Shown: piece after piece, positions 16,368 through 25,451 of the stretch
Layout: each line of letters begins with the position of its first letter
Position numbering within the stretch: position 1 is the first letter of the stretch
Assembly: GCA_019116285.1 (NCBI GenBank)
Contig: DXBX01000093.1
Span: 1-39,537 of the forward strand
Direction: 5' to 3'
DNA length: 39,537 nucleotides
Source: Candidatus Bacteroides merdigallinarum
GTDB lineage: Bacteria > Bacteroidota > Bacteroidia > Bacteroidales > Bacteroidaceae
Made by a program: the position numbers and the translations under genes
The notes under the pieces: generated by a model
What the model saw: only the letters and a program-made list of their open reading frames with translations
The model's database searches: none
Told to the model about the DNA's origin: nothing

Positions 16368-16477
16368 CCGTGGATGCACGGAGCGCGGTCGGCGGTACCA
16401 CGGAGCGTACTCGGCGGTACCGTGGAACATACTCGGCGGTACCGCGGAACACGCTCGCAAGTACTGCGAAACAATCC
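16368..16477. repeat. 22-bp tandem array with GGTACC cores
   Basis: Five units start at 16368, 16390, 16412, 16434 and 16456. The three central ones share CGGCGGTACC followed by a GGA-containing segment and ACT or GCT; the outer two are degenerate. The array lies in the gap of about 280 bases between the divergent TPR-HTH and HAD genes, which contains no gene. A related GGTACC array is at 37500-37585. Confidence 0.8.
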
Positions 16478-16535
16478 TTTATAATTCAACCATTTGCAAA
16501 GCAACCTCAACCCCTCAGACTTAACTACATAAGAT

Positions 16536-17327
16536 ATGACAAAAGCGATATTCTTTGACATAGACGGCACGTTGGTCAGCTTCGAGACGCACGAGATTCC
16601 CGCCTCCACCATCGAGGCCATCGCCGCCGCCCACGCACGGGGCGTCCGGATGTTCATCGCCACGGGCCGTGCGCCGGGCTTCATCAACAACCTGGGCGAC
16701 CTGCAAGAGCGCGGGCTGATAGACGGCTACGTCACGATGAACGGCGGCTACTGCTACGTGGGCGACGAGGTGCTCCACAAACAGGTGATTCCCGCCCCGG
16801 AGGTGAAGGCCATCCTGGACTACTGCGAGGCGCACCGCATCACCTGCACCGTGGTGGACGAGCACCACATCTGCGCCTGCTACCCCAGCGAGACCCTGCG
16901 CCGGGTGTTCGTGGAATACCTGCACGCCAAGGAAGTGCCCGGCGTGACCCCGGCCGAGGCCCTGCGCCTCATCCCGGACGTCTGCCAGTTGTCCCCCTTC
17001 TTCGACGAGGAGCAGGAACGGGAAATCCGGCCGCTGCTGCTCAACTGCGAGATTGGCCGCTGGCACCCCGCCTTCGTGGACGTCTCGGCCCTGGGCTGCA
17101 ACAAGCAGTTGGGCATCGACCTGATGTGCCGCCACTTCGGCATCGACGTGACGGACACGATGGCCATAGGCGACGGGGGCAACGACATCCCCATGCTGCG
17201 CCATGCGGGCATCGGCGTCGCCATGGGCAATGCCAACGAGACGGTAAAGGCCGAGGCAGACTATGTGACGGACACGGTGGACCAAGACGGCATCGCCAAG
17301 GCCCTGCAACACTTCGGCCTCGTATGA
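16536..17327 (+). CDS. HAD-superfamily (Cof-type, IIB) phosphatase
   Basis: 263 residues. Motif I is FFDIDGT (nucleophile Asp8, Asp10), motif II is the ATGRAP segment, the motif III lysine is in GCNKQLGID, and motif IV is GDGGNDIPML. A C2-type cap occupies about residues 85-190. Such enzymes dephosphorylate sugar phosphates, nucleotides or FMN-like compounds in the cytoplasm; the substrate cannot be read from sequence. The stop codon overlaps the start of the helicase gene (GTATGA), so the two are translationally coupled. Stretches of GC-rich codons are typical of this block. Confidence 0.9.
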   Translation: MTKAIFFDIDGTLVSFETHEIPASTIEAIAAAHARGVRMFIATGRAPGFINNLGDLQERGLIDGYVTMNGGYCYVGDEVLHKQVIPAPEVKAILDYCEAHRITCTVVDEHHICACYPSETLRRVFVEYLHAKEVPGVTPAEALRLIPDVCQLSPFFDEEQEREIRPLLLNCEIGRWHPAFVDVSALGCNKQLGIDLMCRHFGIDVTDTMAIGDGGNDIPMLRHAGIGVAMGNANETVKAEADYVTDTVDQDGIAKALQHFGLV

Positions 17328-19072
17328 CCTCCTTCCAGCCCGATACCTCCAACCGTGAGTTCCGCCAGGCGCTGGAGCTCATCAAGTACACCCGCCAGTC
17401 GCTCTTCCTGACGGGCAAGGCTGGCACGGGCAAATCGACCTTCCTGCGCTACATCTGCGACAATGTGAAGAAGAAGCACGTGGTCCTGGCTCCCACGGGC
17501 ATCGCCGCCATCAACGCCGGAGGCAGCACGCTGCACAGCTTCTTCCGCCTGCCCTTCCACCCGCTGCTGCCGGACGACCCCAACCTGAGCCTGCAACGCG
17601 GACGCATCCACCAGTTCCTGCGCTACACCAAGCAGCACCGCAAGCTGCTGGAGGAGCTGGAACTGGTCATCATCGACGAGATTTCGATGGTGCGGGCGGA
17701 CCTCATCGACGCCGTGGACCGCATCCTGCGCGTCTATTCGCACAACCTGCGCCAGCCCTTCGGCGGCAAGCAGCTGCTGCTGGTGGGCGACGTCTACCAG
17801 CTGGAGCCGGTGGTGAAGGGTGATGAGCAGGAAATCCTGAACCGCTTCTACCCCAGCCCGTTCTTCTTCTCGGCACGGGTGTTCAGCCAGATTGACCTCG
17901 TGTCCATCGAGCTTCAGAAGGTGTACCGACAGAGCGACCCGGCCTTCGTCAGCGTGCTGGACCACATCCGCAACGCCACCCTGAGCGACACCGACCTGCG
18001 GACGCTCAACGCCCGCTGTGGCACGCAAATAGAAGACTCGGAGGCAGACATGTACATCACCCTGGCCACGCGGCGCAACACGGTGGACTACATCAACGAG
18101 CGCAAGCTGGACGAACTGCCGGGCGAGCCGGTGGTCTTCAAGGGCAAGGTGACGGGCGACTTCCCCGAAAGCAGCCTGCCCACCACGCTCGACCTCGAAC
18201 TGAAGCCCGGCGCACAGGTCATCTTCGTCAAGAACGACCCGGAACGCCGCTGGGTGAACGGCACCATCGGCGTGGTCAGCGGTTTCGACGAGGGCGAGGA
18301 CGCGCTCTACATCATCACCGACGACGGTCACGAGTGCGACGTCCGCCCGGAGTCGTGGCGCAACATCCGCTATAAATACAATGAGGAGAAGAAGGAGATC
18401 GAGGAGGAGGTGCTGGGCACGTTTACCCAGTTCCCCGTGCGGCTGGCGTGGGCCATCACCATCCACAAGAGCCAGGGACTGACCTTCAGCCGCGCCGTGG
18501 TGGACCTGACGGGCGGTGCCTTCGCCGGCGGACAGACCTACGTGGCGCTGAGCCGCTGCACCTCGCTGGAGGGCCTGCAACTGCGGCAGCCCATCCGGCG
18601 GAACGACGTCTTCGTGCGGCCGGAGATTGCGCAGTTCGCCCGCCGCTTCAACAATCCGCAGGCCATCGACCGTGCCCTGAAGGAGGCGGAGGCGGACATC
18701 CGCTATGCCGCAGCGGCACGTGCCTTCGACAAGGGGGACTTCGACACCTTCCTGGCGGAGTTCTTCCGCGCCATCCACTCGCGCTACGACATCGAGCGGC
18801 CCGCCGCCCAACGCCTCATCCGCCGCAAGCTCGGCATCATCAACCGCCTGCGCGAGGACAACATGCGCCTGCGCCAGGAGGCCGTGGAGAAAGAGAAGAG
18901 CCTGGTGAAGTATGCCCGCGAGTATATACAGATGGGCGACGAATGCCTCCGCGTGGGGATGAAGGACGCGGCGATGCGCAACTATGAGAAGGCGGTGACC
19001 CTCTGCCCGAAGTTCCGGGAGGCATGGACAAAGATCAAGAAGCTGGAGAAGGAGATGAGGAAGGAGGGATAA
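17324..19072 (+). CDS. Pif1/RecD-like SF1B helicase
   Basis: 582 residues from the ATG at 17324, which overlaps the HAD stop by 4 bases; the frame is open further upstream, but that is overlap with the HAD gene. Walker A is GKAGTGKS (31-38), and Walker B is LVIIDEISMV (about residue 118). Further helicase motifs are APTGIAAINAGG, LLLVGDVYQLEPV, and the C-terminal WAITIHKSQGLTF with TYVALSRCTSLEGL. The last 90 residues are helical and charged, with a TPR-like stretch (GDECLRVGMKDAAMRNYEKAVTLCP, about 545-570), an extension found in the Bacteroides form of this protein. It would unwind DNA in a 5'-3' direction during replication or repair, by analogy with the family. Confidence 0.9.
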   Translation: MTSFQPDTSNREFRQALELIKYTRQSLFLTGKAGTGKSTFLRYICDNVKKKHVVLAPTGIAAINAGGSTLHSFFRLPFHPLLPDDPNLSLQRGRIHQFLRYTKQHRKLLEELELVIIDEISMVRADLIDAVDRILRVYSHNLRQPFGGKQLLLVGDVYQLEPVVKGDEQEILNRFYPSPFFFSARVFSQIDLVSIELQKVYRQSDPAFVSVLDHIRNATLSDTDLRTLNARCGTQIEDSEADMYITLATRRNTVDYINERKLDELPGEPVVFKGKVTGDFPESSLPTTLDLELKPGAQVIFVKNDPERRWVNGTIGVVSGFDEGEDALYIITDDGHECDVRPESWRNIRYKYNEEKKEIEEEVLGTFTQFPVRLAWAITIHKSQGLTFSRAVVDLTGGAFAGGQTYVALSRCTSLEGLQLRQPIRRNDVFVRPEIAQFARRFNNPQAIDRALKEAEADIRYAAAARAFDKGDFDTFLAEFFRAIHSRYDIERPAAQRLIRRKLGIINRLREDNMRLRQEAVEKEKSLVKYAREYIQMGDECLRVGMKDAAMRNYEKAVTLCPKFREAWTKIKKLEKEMRKEG

Positions 19073-19110
19073 AAAACAGCCGGACAAGCGGATATACCCG
19101 AAAAGTTTCC

Positions 19111-19118
19111 TACCTTTG
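19111..19118 (+). promoter_or_regulatory. -7 box of the toxin-antitoxin operon
   Basis: TACCTTTG matches the Bacteroides -7 consensus 27 bases before the antitoxin start codon. No TTG lies at the expected distance, so the -33 element is poor, as is common for autoregulated promoters. Confidence 0.4.
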
Positions 19119-19145
19119 CCATTGGAAACCCTAAATAACATTCAT

Positions 19146-19403
19146 ATGAATACACTAAACCTCAGAGCAGAAGAGATATTCTACAACAGCCTGATAGACC
19201 TAGGAAACGAGACCAAACGGCGGCTGATAGAATTGTTGGCGTCCTCGCTCACATTCAAGGACACCTCCCAGGAAAGTGACAAGAAGCTGCTCCAGCAGAT
19301 AGCCGGGGCGTGGAAAGATGACGGGCTGACCGCCGAAGAAGAGATTGCGCAAATCAGGGAAGCACGGACACAGGAAACAACCCGCCACATCGCAGAGTTA
19401 TGA
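19146..19403 (+). CDS. Antitoxin of a VapBC-type system
   Basis: 85 residues from the ATG at 19146; an in-frame extension back to 19116 covers the promoter box and is unlikely. The protein is charged and helical, with an N-terminal segment LSLxD-type pattern (EEIFYNSLIDLGNETKRRLIELLASSL) and an acidic C-terminus (EEEIAQIREARTQE) of the kind that wraps around a toxin. Its stop overlaps the toxin start (TTATGA). I recognise it by position and character rather than by a named DNA-binding fold. It would neutralise the PIN toxin and probably repress the operon. Confidence 0.75.
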   Translation: MNTLNLRAEEIFYNSLIDLGNETKRRLIELLASSLTFKDTSQESDKKLLQQIAGAWKDDGLTAEEEIAQIREARTQETTRHIAEL

Positions 19404-19801
19404 AACAATACCTTTTAGACACCAATATCTGCATCTATCTGCTGAAAGACTTGTACGACATAGCCGGGCTACTGGAGAGATGCGGCAGAAAGAACTGCTT
19501 CATCTCCGAAATAACCTTGGCTGAGCTCTATTATGGCGCTTCCAACAGCGGCCAGAAAGAAAAGAAAATGCAAGGCGTACACTTCATCGAAGACTATTTC
19601 ACGATATTACCCATACAGCCGTCCTTCGAGAAATTCGGCGACACCAAAAGCCTGCTTAGGAAACAAGGACTACTAATTGACGACTTCGACCTGCTGATAG
19701 GCTGCACAGCCCTGCAATACCACCTCACGCTGGTAACCGAGAACGTCAAACACTTGAGCCGAATACCGGGAATACAGATAGAGAATTGGATAAGACGGTA
19801 A
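19400..19801 (+). CDS. vapC: VapC-family PIN-domain toxin ribonuclease
   Basis: 133 residues. PIN-domain acidic residues are visible: Asp7 in LLDTNI, Glu42 in LAELYYG, Asp97 in DDFDLLIGCTAL, and the TEN segment (113-115) near the C-terminus. The protein cleaves RNA, in characterised relatives often tRNA or rRNA, when the antitoxin is lost. The 4-base overlap with the antitoxin gene is typical of type II pairs. The codon use is more AT-rich than that of the helicase and GH genes around it, which fits recent acquisition. Confidence 0.9.
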   Translation: MKQYLLDTNICIYLLKDLYDIAGLLERCGRKNCFISEITLAELYYGASNSGQKEKKMQGVHFIEDYFTILPIQPSFEKFGDTKSLLRKQGLLIDDFDLLIGCTALQYHLTLVTENVKHLSRIPGIQIENWIRR

Positions 19802-19864
19802 CGGAACCCTTCCTCCTGTCTTCTGCCAATCAAGCTATAAAGGACGCTTAATACCTCCCCATCC

Positions 19865-20476
19865 ATGCTACTGAAACTCTACAACAAGAACAACAGCCCC
19901 GCCGACCTGCAACGCGTCATCGACCTGCTGAACGACGGAGGACTCCTCATCTACCCCACCGACGGGCGCTACGCCATCGGCTGCCACGGACTGAAGGAGC
20001 GCGCCATCGAACGCATCTGCCGCCTCAAGGGCATCGACCCGAAGAAAAACAACCTCTCCATCATCTGCTACGACCTGGCCGCCATCAGCGAGTATGCCAA
20101 GGTGGACAACGCGACCTTCAAGCTGATGAAGCGCAACCTGCCAGGCCCCTTCACCTTCATCCTGAACGGCACGACCCGCCTGCCCAAGATCTTCCGCAAC
20201 CGCAAGGAAGTAGGCATCCGTATGCCGGACAACCCCATCATACGCGAGATAGCCCGCCTGCTGGACGCCCCCATCATGACCACCACCCTGCCCCACGACG
20301 AGGACGACGACCCGGAATATACCACCGACCCGGAACTCATCGACGAGCGCTACGGCGACCTGGTGGACCTGGTGATAGACGGAGGCATCGGCGGACTGGA
20401 CGGCTCGACAGTGGTGGACTGCACGGGCGACGAGCCGGTCATCGTGCGCCAAGGAGCGGGGGATTTACAGGAATAA
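19865..20476 (+). CDS. TsaC/Sua5/YciO-family protein (threonylcarbamoyl-AMP synthase-like)
   Basis: 203 residues. The YrdC fold is clear: LLNDGGLLIYPTDGRYAIGC near the start, then ICRLKGIDPKKNNLSIICYD, LMKRNLPGPFTFIL and VGIRMPDNPIIREI. Proteins of this family make threonylcarbamoyl-AMP for the tRNA t6A modification. The ICRLKGIDPKKNN segment and the LPHDEDDD region are closer to the YciO branch, whose role is less certain than that of TsaC. A TsaC role is therefore likely but not proven. The gene starts 63 bases after the toxin gene, with no clear promoter between, and its 3' end is followed by the 24-bp array. Confidence 0.85.
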   Translation: MLLKLYNKNNSPADLQRVIDLLNDGGLLIYPTDGRYAIGCHGLKERAIERICRLKGIDPKKNNLSIICYDLAAISEYAKVDNATFKLMKRNLPGPFTFILNGTTRLPKIFRNRKEVGIRMPDNPIIREIARLLDAPIMTTTLPHDEDDDPEYTTDPELIDERYGDLVDLVIDGGIGGLDGSTVVDCTGDEPVIVRQGAGDLQE

Positions 20477-20494
20477 ATACAGGCATCCGCACGA

Positions 20495-20638
20495 GCATAA
20501 GCGTGCACCACCGCGCGGGCATAAGCGTGCACCACCGCACGGGCATAAGAGCGCACCCCTGCGCAGGCATAAGTGCGCACCCCTGCGCGGGCATAAGTGC
20601 GCACCACCGCGCTAGCCTGGGAACACGCCACCGTGTTT
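20495..20638. repeat. 24-bp tandem array
   Basis: Six units start at 20495, 20519, 20543, 20567, 20591 and 20615. The first five carry GCATAAGNGNGCAC followed by a CC-rich segment; the sixth is degenerate. GTGCGCAC and GTGCAC inside the units are palindromic. Read as protein on the minus strand it gives an 8-residue repeat, which I do not take as a gene. The array lies in the convergent gap between the TsaC-like gene and GH95. Confidence 0.85.
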
Positions 20639-20661
20639 GCTTGGAAACACGGGGGCGTGTT
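20622..20661. terminator. Strong hairpin between convergent genes
   Basis: AACACGCC-A-CCGTGTTT, a GCTTGG loop, and AAACACGG-G-GGCGTGTT form a 16-bp stem with one central mismatch. It sits 8 bases beyond the GH95 stop codon. There is no U-tract, so termination strength is uncertain; it may also protect the 3' ends of messages. Confidence 0.5.
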
Positions 20662-20668
20662 GTATTCA

Positions 20669-23092
20669 TCAGTATATGAAGTGGAGTTCGGCGGCCTCGC
20701 CTTCGGACAGCTCCAGGGTCAGCATCGGCCCGTCGGAGGTCACCGTATGGCCGCCTCTGAGGATGGTGGCCCGGGTGGCATGGGCGGGCATCCGCAGCCG
20801 GAAGGTGCCCGGACGGAGGGCGCGGACTGTGGCGCGGGTGGCATGTCCGTCCTGCCAGTCCAGGTCGACCGAGGCGCCGCCGCGCACGCGCATCCCGCGG
20901 AAGCTGCCCTCACCCCAGCTGTCCGGCAAGGCGGGCAGGAGGTGGATGAAGCCCTCGTGGCTCTGCAGGAGCATCTCGCCGACGCCGGCCGTGCCGCCGT
21001 AGTTGCCGTCAATCTGGAAAGGCGGATGGGCGCAGAACAGGTTGGGGAAGGTGCCGCTGCCGTGTGCGCCGGTCTTGGGGTCCACGGCGGGTTGGAGGAG
21101 GCTGCGGAACAGCTTCCAGGCGCGGTTGCCGTCGCCCAGCCGTGCCCAGAAGTTCATCTTCCACGCCCGGCTCCAGCCGGTGGCCTCATCGCCGCGGCGG
21201 TTGAGGGTGACGCGGCAGGCCTCGGCCAGGTCGGGGGTGCGGAGGGGCGAGATGAGGTTGGCGGGATGCAGGCCGTAGAGGTGGGAGACGTGGCGGTGAT
21301 GCACATCCACCTCGCGGTAGTCCTCCAGCCACTCCTGCAGGTAGCCCTCCCGACTGACCTGCATCGGGGGGAACTGCTTCAGGTCGGCCTCCAGGCGGGC
21401 CACGAGGTCGGCGTCACGGCCCAGCGTGCGGGCGGCGGCGATGACGTTGGTATAGAGTTCGGTCAGCAGTTGCACATCCATCGTGGGGCCCATGCAGATG
21501 CTGACGGGGTGCAGGGTGTCGCCCGGCAGGTAGAAGGCATTCTCCGGCGACGAGGTGGGTGCCGTGACCAGCCAGCCGTGACGGGGCTCGCGCACAGTGG
21601 TGGAAGCGAAGAACAGAGCTGCACCCCGCAGGATGGGATAGATGCGCTCCAGGTAGGCACGGTCCTGCGAATACTGCCAGTGCTCCCACAGGTGGGCACA
21701 GAGCCATGCCCCGCCCGTGTTGGTGGCTCCCCACGAGGGGTGCTCGCCGGGGGCGGTATAGTTCCAGACATTGGTCATCATATGGAGCACCCAGCCTTGG
21801 GCATCCTTGCCGTAGAAGGCGCGGGCGGTCTCCTCACCCGAGGGGATGAGGCGTTCCATCAGCGCGGTCAGGGGCTGGTAGAGCTCGGAGAGGCCGGCCT
21901 GCTCCAGGGGCCAGTGGTTCATCTGGATATTGATGTTGGTGTGGTAGTCGCCGTTCCACGGGGTGAGCGTGCCGTTGGCCCAAAGGCCCTGCAGGTTGGG
22001 GGGCAGGGAGCCGGGGCGCGTGCTGCTGATGAGGAGGTAGCGGCCGTAGTTGTAATACAGGGCGGCCAGGCCGGGAGCGGGATGCTCCGTAAAGCGCAGG
22101 AGGCGTTCGCCCGTGGGCAGGGCATCGTCCGGCGAGGCGGGCAAGGTGAGGGAGACGCGGTCGTAGAGGTCGCGGTGGGCGGCGATGTGCGCCTGCTCCA
22201 GCCCGGACACGTCATCCATGGCATTCAGCAGGCTGTCGCACACCGCTGCATAGCGCTCGCCGGGGAAGTCCGTGCCCGCTGCCGCAAAGGAGGTCGCGGC
22301 GGACAGGACCAGCCAGGCTTCCCGGCCATCCTTCAGGGTAATGCCCCCCTCCGGGGAAATGCGCATGTCTCCACCCTTGGACAGCAGGCGCATACCCACG
22401 CGGTACTTCATGCCCTCCCGGTCGGGATTGCCGCTGGGGAGTTGGCCATTCATCCACAGCACATCCCCTTCCACGGTGAGCGTGGCATTCTCGGCACGGC
22501 TCAGGCGGGCGGTGAAGGACAGGGCGCCCGACCTTCCGGCGGTCAGGCGGACCAGCATCACGTCACGGTCGCGCGAGACGAAGTAGGTACGCCCGTAGCG
22601 CACGCCGCCCCGGGTGAAGGAGGTATGGGCCACACCGTCGCGCAGGGAGAGGGAGCGGACATAGTCCGTCGGCTCGCCGCCCGCATAGGTGAAGTCAATG
22701 TCCAGGTCGCCCAACACCTGGTAGGAGCCGTAGCGTCCGTCGGTCTCCTGCTTCTTGGGGACGAAGCTGCGGTACATCAGCTCCTGGGCCTCCAGGTTCT
22801 TGCCCTCGAAGAGCAGTTGTCGGATGGCGGGGAGGCTCTTGGAGGCATCGGGGTTGCGGTAGTCGGACTCCGAGCCGCTCCACAGGGATATTTCATTGAG
22901 GACAATGTGCTCGCGGTCGATACCCCCGTCGGGCATCATGCCCAGGCGTCCATTGCCCAGGGGGAGGGTCTCCTCCCAGATGGAGGCAGGGGCGGTGTAC
23001 CACAGGCGGTGGTTGCAGGTGTCGGCCGGCACCGCAGCGGCCGTCAGAGTGAGCGGGAGCACCGCCCAAAGAAGGGTTATCAGGGATTTCAT
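20669..23092 (-). CDS. GH95 alpha-L-fucosidase, secreted
   Basis: 807 residues with a signal peptide (about 1-22). Family GH95 markers are LPLGNGRLG (43-51) and LNEISLWSG (65-73) in the N-terminal domain, then NINIQMNHW (386-394), SPEN (515-518) and IDGNYGG (694-700) in the (alpha/alpha)6 barrel. By comparison with characterised GH95 enzymes these supply the asparagines, the glutamate acid and the aspartate of the active site. The enzyme removes alpha-1,2-linked L-fucose (or L-galactose) from plant or host glycans. It is the last gene of the run GH31, GH2, GH3, GH95, 71 bases after GH3. In a xyloglucan locus it would act on fucosylated side chains. Confidence 0.92.
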   Translation of the reverse strand: MKSLITLLWAVLPLTLTAAAVPADTCNHRLWYTAPASIWEETLPLGNGRLGMMPDGGIDREHIVLNEISLWSGSESDYRNPDASKSLPAIRQLLFEGKNLEAQELMYRSFVPKKQETDGRYGSYQVLGDLDIDFTYAGGEPTDYVRSLSLRDGVAHTSFTRGGVRYGRTYFVSRDRDVMLVRLTAGRSGALSFTARLSRAENATLTVEGDVLWMNGQLPSGNPDREGMKYRVGMRLLSKGGDMRISPEGGITLKDGREAWLVLSAATSFAAAGTDFPGERYAAVCDSLLNAMDDVSGLEQAHIAAHRDLYDRVSLTLPASPDDALPTGERLLRFTEHPAPGLAALYYNYGRYLLISSTRPGSLPPNLQGLWANGTLTPWNGDYHTNINIQMNHWPLEQAGLSELYQPLTALMERLIPSGEETARAFYGKDAQGWVLHMMTNVWNYTAPGEHPSWGATNTGGAWLCAHLWEHWQYSQDRAYLERIYPILRGAALFFASTTVREPRHGWLVTAPTSSPENAFYLPGDTLHPVSICMGPTMDVQLLTELYTNVIAAARTLGRDADLVARLEADLKQFPPMQVSREGYLQEWLEDYREVDVHHRHVSHLYGLHPANLISPLRTPDLAEACRVTLNRRGDEATGWSRAWKMNFWARLGDGNRAWKLFRSLLQPAVDPKTGAHGSGTFPNLFCAHPPFQIDGNYGGTAGVGEMLLQSHEGFIHLLPALPDSWGEGSFRGMRVRGGASVDLDWQDGHATRATVRALRPGTFRLRMPAHATRATILRGGHTVTSDGPMLTLELSEGEAAELHFIY

Positions 23093-23163
23093 AAGGGATA
23101 TATATATCTATATAACAAACAAAGCAAGGGCGACCCCAAGGACCGCCCCTGCCCCATACTATC

Positions 23164-25386
23164 TTACAGCAGCTCGAAGGTCGCCGTGCCGCGGATGTCC
23201 GTGGACGATGCGCCGACGTAGAGCTTGAACTTGCCCGGCTCGGCTGTCCACTGCCCGGCCTTGTCGTCATAGAACTGCAGGTCTTCGGGCGTGAGGGTGA
23301 AGGTGACGGTCTTCTCCTCACCCGGCCGGAGCAGGACCTTGTCGAAGTGCTTCAGCTCCTTCTGCGGACGTAGCACGCTGCACTTCTCGTCGCCCACGTA
23401 GAGCTGGACAATCTCCTTGCCGGCCACGGTGCCGGTGTTCTTCACGGACACGGTGAGGGTCAGCGTGCCGTCGGCCTCCATCTTCCGGGCGGAGAGGACA
23501 GGCTTGCCATACTCGAAGGTGGTGTAGCTCAGGCCGTGGCCGAAGGGGAAGAGGGCGGGAATCTTCTTGGTGTCGTGCCAGCGGTAGCCCACGAGGATAT
23601 CCTCCTTATATTCCTCCGTGATGCTGTCGCCGGGATAGGCCAGCTCATCGAAGGCATGGGCGGCACAGTCCGTCAGCTTCGCGGGGAAGGAGAAGGGCAG
23701 CTTGCCGCTGGGGCAGACGGCCCCGCTCAGGATGTCAGCCAGGGAGCGTCCACCCATCGAGCCGAGGTACCAACCCTGCACGATGGCGGGCACGCGGTCC
23801 ACCCAAGGCATCTCCACGGCATTGCCGGTGAGGAGCACCAGCACCAGGTTGGGGTTGACGGCCTGAATCTCCTCTATCAGTTCGTCCTGGCCGAAGGGCA
23901 GGCCATACTCCAGACGGTCACCGCCCTCACAGTCCTGGAAGTGGTTCTTGTTCAGGCCACCCACCACGATGACCAGGTCGGCTTCCTTGGCCTTGGCCAC
24001 GGCCTCGGTACGCAGGGAGTCCACCACGTTTTGGGGAATCTCGTCGGCACGGCCATACATCGGGCGACCGGCGGCATAGCCCTGGGCATACTGCACCTTG
24101 TCGCCATACAACTCGCGCAGGCCGTCCAGCGGGGACACCATGTCCTTCACCTTCAGCTCGGACGAGCCGCCGCCCTGGTTCAGCAGGCGCACGGCGTTGT
24201 CGCCCACCACGAGGATGCGCTCGTACCGGGAGGCGTCTATGGGCAGCAGGGGATCACCCTTCTTCGCCACGGGTGCGTTCTTCAGCAGGACGATGCCTTC
24301 GTCACCAATCTCACGAGCGGCGGCATAGTGCTCGTCCGTGCAGACAGAGCCGTAGGGCTTCTGCTTGTTCATGGCCGTGCGGAAGATGAGGCGCAGGATG
24401 CGCGTGGCCTTGTCGTCGACGGTGGACATGGGCACCTTGCCCTCTTTCAGCATGTTCAGGTAGGCGTCGGCCATGTAATAGTCGTTGTAGCCGAAGGCAC
24501 TTTCGGAGGTCAGGCCGTTGGTGTACGAGCCCATCTCGACGTCCAGTCCGTTGACGGCAGCCTCGTAGGTGTCGTGCGCGCCGCCCCAGTCGGTAACGAC
24601 CACACCGTCAAAGCCCCAGTCGCCCTTCAGAATCTTCTTGAGCAGCAGTTCGTGGTGGCAGCAGTGCTGGCCGCGGAACTTGTTGTAAGCGCCCATGATG
24701 GTCCACGCGCCCCCCTCTTGCACGGCGGCCTTGAAGGCGGGCAGGTAGAGTTCATACAAGGCACGGTCGCTGGCCTGCACGTCGATGTGTCCGCGCCACA
24801 GTTCCTGGTTGTTCAGGGCATAGTGCTTCACACTGACGGCCACGCCGTTCTTCTGCACCTCCCGGATGTAGGGCACGCACATCACGCTGGCCAGGTAGGG
24901 GTCTTCGCCCATATACTCAAAGTTGCGGCCGTTGAGCGGCGTACGGTAGATGTTGACGCCGGGGCCCAGCAACACGTCCTTCTCGCGGTAGACGGCTTCC
25001 TCGCCGATGGCCTTGCCGTACTTGGCGGACATTTCGGGGTTCCACGTAGCGGCCAGGCAGGTCAGGGCGGGAAAGGCCGTGATGCTGTCGTTGGTCTGGT
25101 TGGCATAGCCCCAGTCGTTCCAGTTGATCTCGGCACGCACGCCGTGGGGGCCGTCGCTCCACCACAGTTCGGGGATGCCGAGACGGGGCACGCCGGAGCT
25201 GGCGAATTTGCCGTAGGCATGGCACAGAGCCACTTTCTCTTCCAGCGTCATGCGGCTGAGGGCATCCTGCACCCGCTCTTCGATGGGTTTCGTGTCATCC
25301 AGATACACCGGCGTCTGGGCTGACAGGCTGCCTGCTGCCATGAGAACGGCACAGGCAAAGGCAGTAAAGAGTTTGTTATGCTTCAT
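23164..25386 (-). CDS. GH3 beta-glucosidase-type glycoside hydrolase, secreted
   Basis: 740 residues with a signal peptide ending SLSAQ. The (beta/alpha)8 domain carries GFDGVVVTDWGGAHD, with the nucleophile Asp266. The second domain contains VVVGGLNKNHFQDCEGGDR, whose glutamate is a candidate acid/base. A C-terminal fibronectin-III-like domain follows (VKNTGTVAGKEIVQLYVGD). The enzyme would release glucose from the non-reducing end of beta-glucan oligosaccharides left after xylose removal, although GH3 also includes beta-xylosidases. It lies between GH2 and GH95 in the same direction. The 145 bases upstream hold a 22-bp repeat array, so a separate promoter there is possible. Confidence 0.92.
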   Translation of the reverse strand: MKHNKLFTAFACAVLMAAGSLSAQTPVYLDDTKPIEERVQDALSRMTLEEKVALCHAYGKFASSGVPRLGIPELWWSDGPHGVRAEINWNDWGYANQTNDSITAFPALTCLAATWNPEMSAKYGKAIGEEAVYREKDVLLGPGVNIYRTPLNGRNFEYMGEDPYLASVMCVPYIREVQKNGVAVSVKHYALNNQELWRGHIDVQASDRALYELYLPAFKAAVQEGGAWTIMGAYNKFRGQHCCHHELLLKKILKGDWGFDGVVVTDWGGAHDTYEAAVNGLDVEMGSYTNGLTSESAFGYNDYYMADAYLNMLKEGKVPMSTVDDKATRILRLIFRTAMNKQKPYGSVCTDEHYAAAREIGDEGIVLLKNAPVAKKGDPLLPIDASRYERILVVGDNAVRLLNQGGGSSELKVKDMVSPLDGLRELYGDKVQYAQGYAAGRPMYGRADEIPQNVVDSLRTEAVAKAKEADLVIVVGGLNKNHFQDCEGGDRLEYGLPFGQDELIEEIQAVNPNLVLVLLTGNAVEMPWVDRVPAIVQGWYLGSMGGRSLADILSGAVCPSGKLPFSFPAKLTDCAAHAFDELAYPGDSITEEYKEDILVGYRWHDTKKIPALFPFGHGLSYTTFEYGKPVLSARKMEADGTLTLTVSVKNTGTVAGKEIVQLYVGDEKCSVLRPQKELKHFDKVLLRPGEEKTVTFTLTPEDLQFYDDKAGQWTAEPGKFKLYVGASSTDIRGTATFELL

Positions 25387-25451
25387 ATATTAACACTTTA
25401 TTACAATTACAACTTTTCATTAATACTCATTAACTGTTGGACAGGTAACAT

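Noticed and set aside
16412..16477. Attachment site or insertion-sequence end at the GGTACC array
   Set aside because: No transposase or integrase gene is nearby and no target duplication is visible; the tandem-array explanation is sufficient.
20495..20638. CRISPR array
   Set aside because: Units are contiguous with no unique spacers, the period is only 24 bp, and there are no cas genes nearby. The same holds for the other five arrays.
20350..20669. Minus-strand ORFs with octapeptide repeats over the 24-bp array
   Set aside because: Generated by the repeat itself; no start signal, and partly antisense to the TsaC-like gene.
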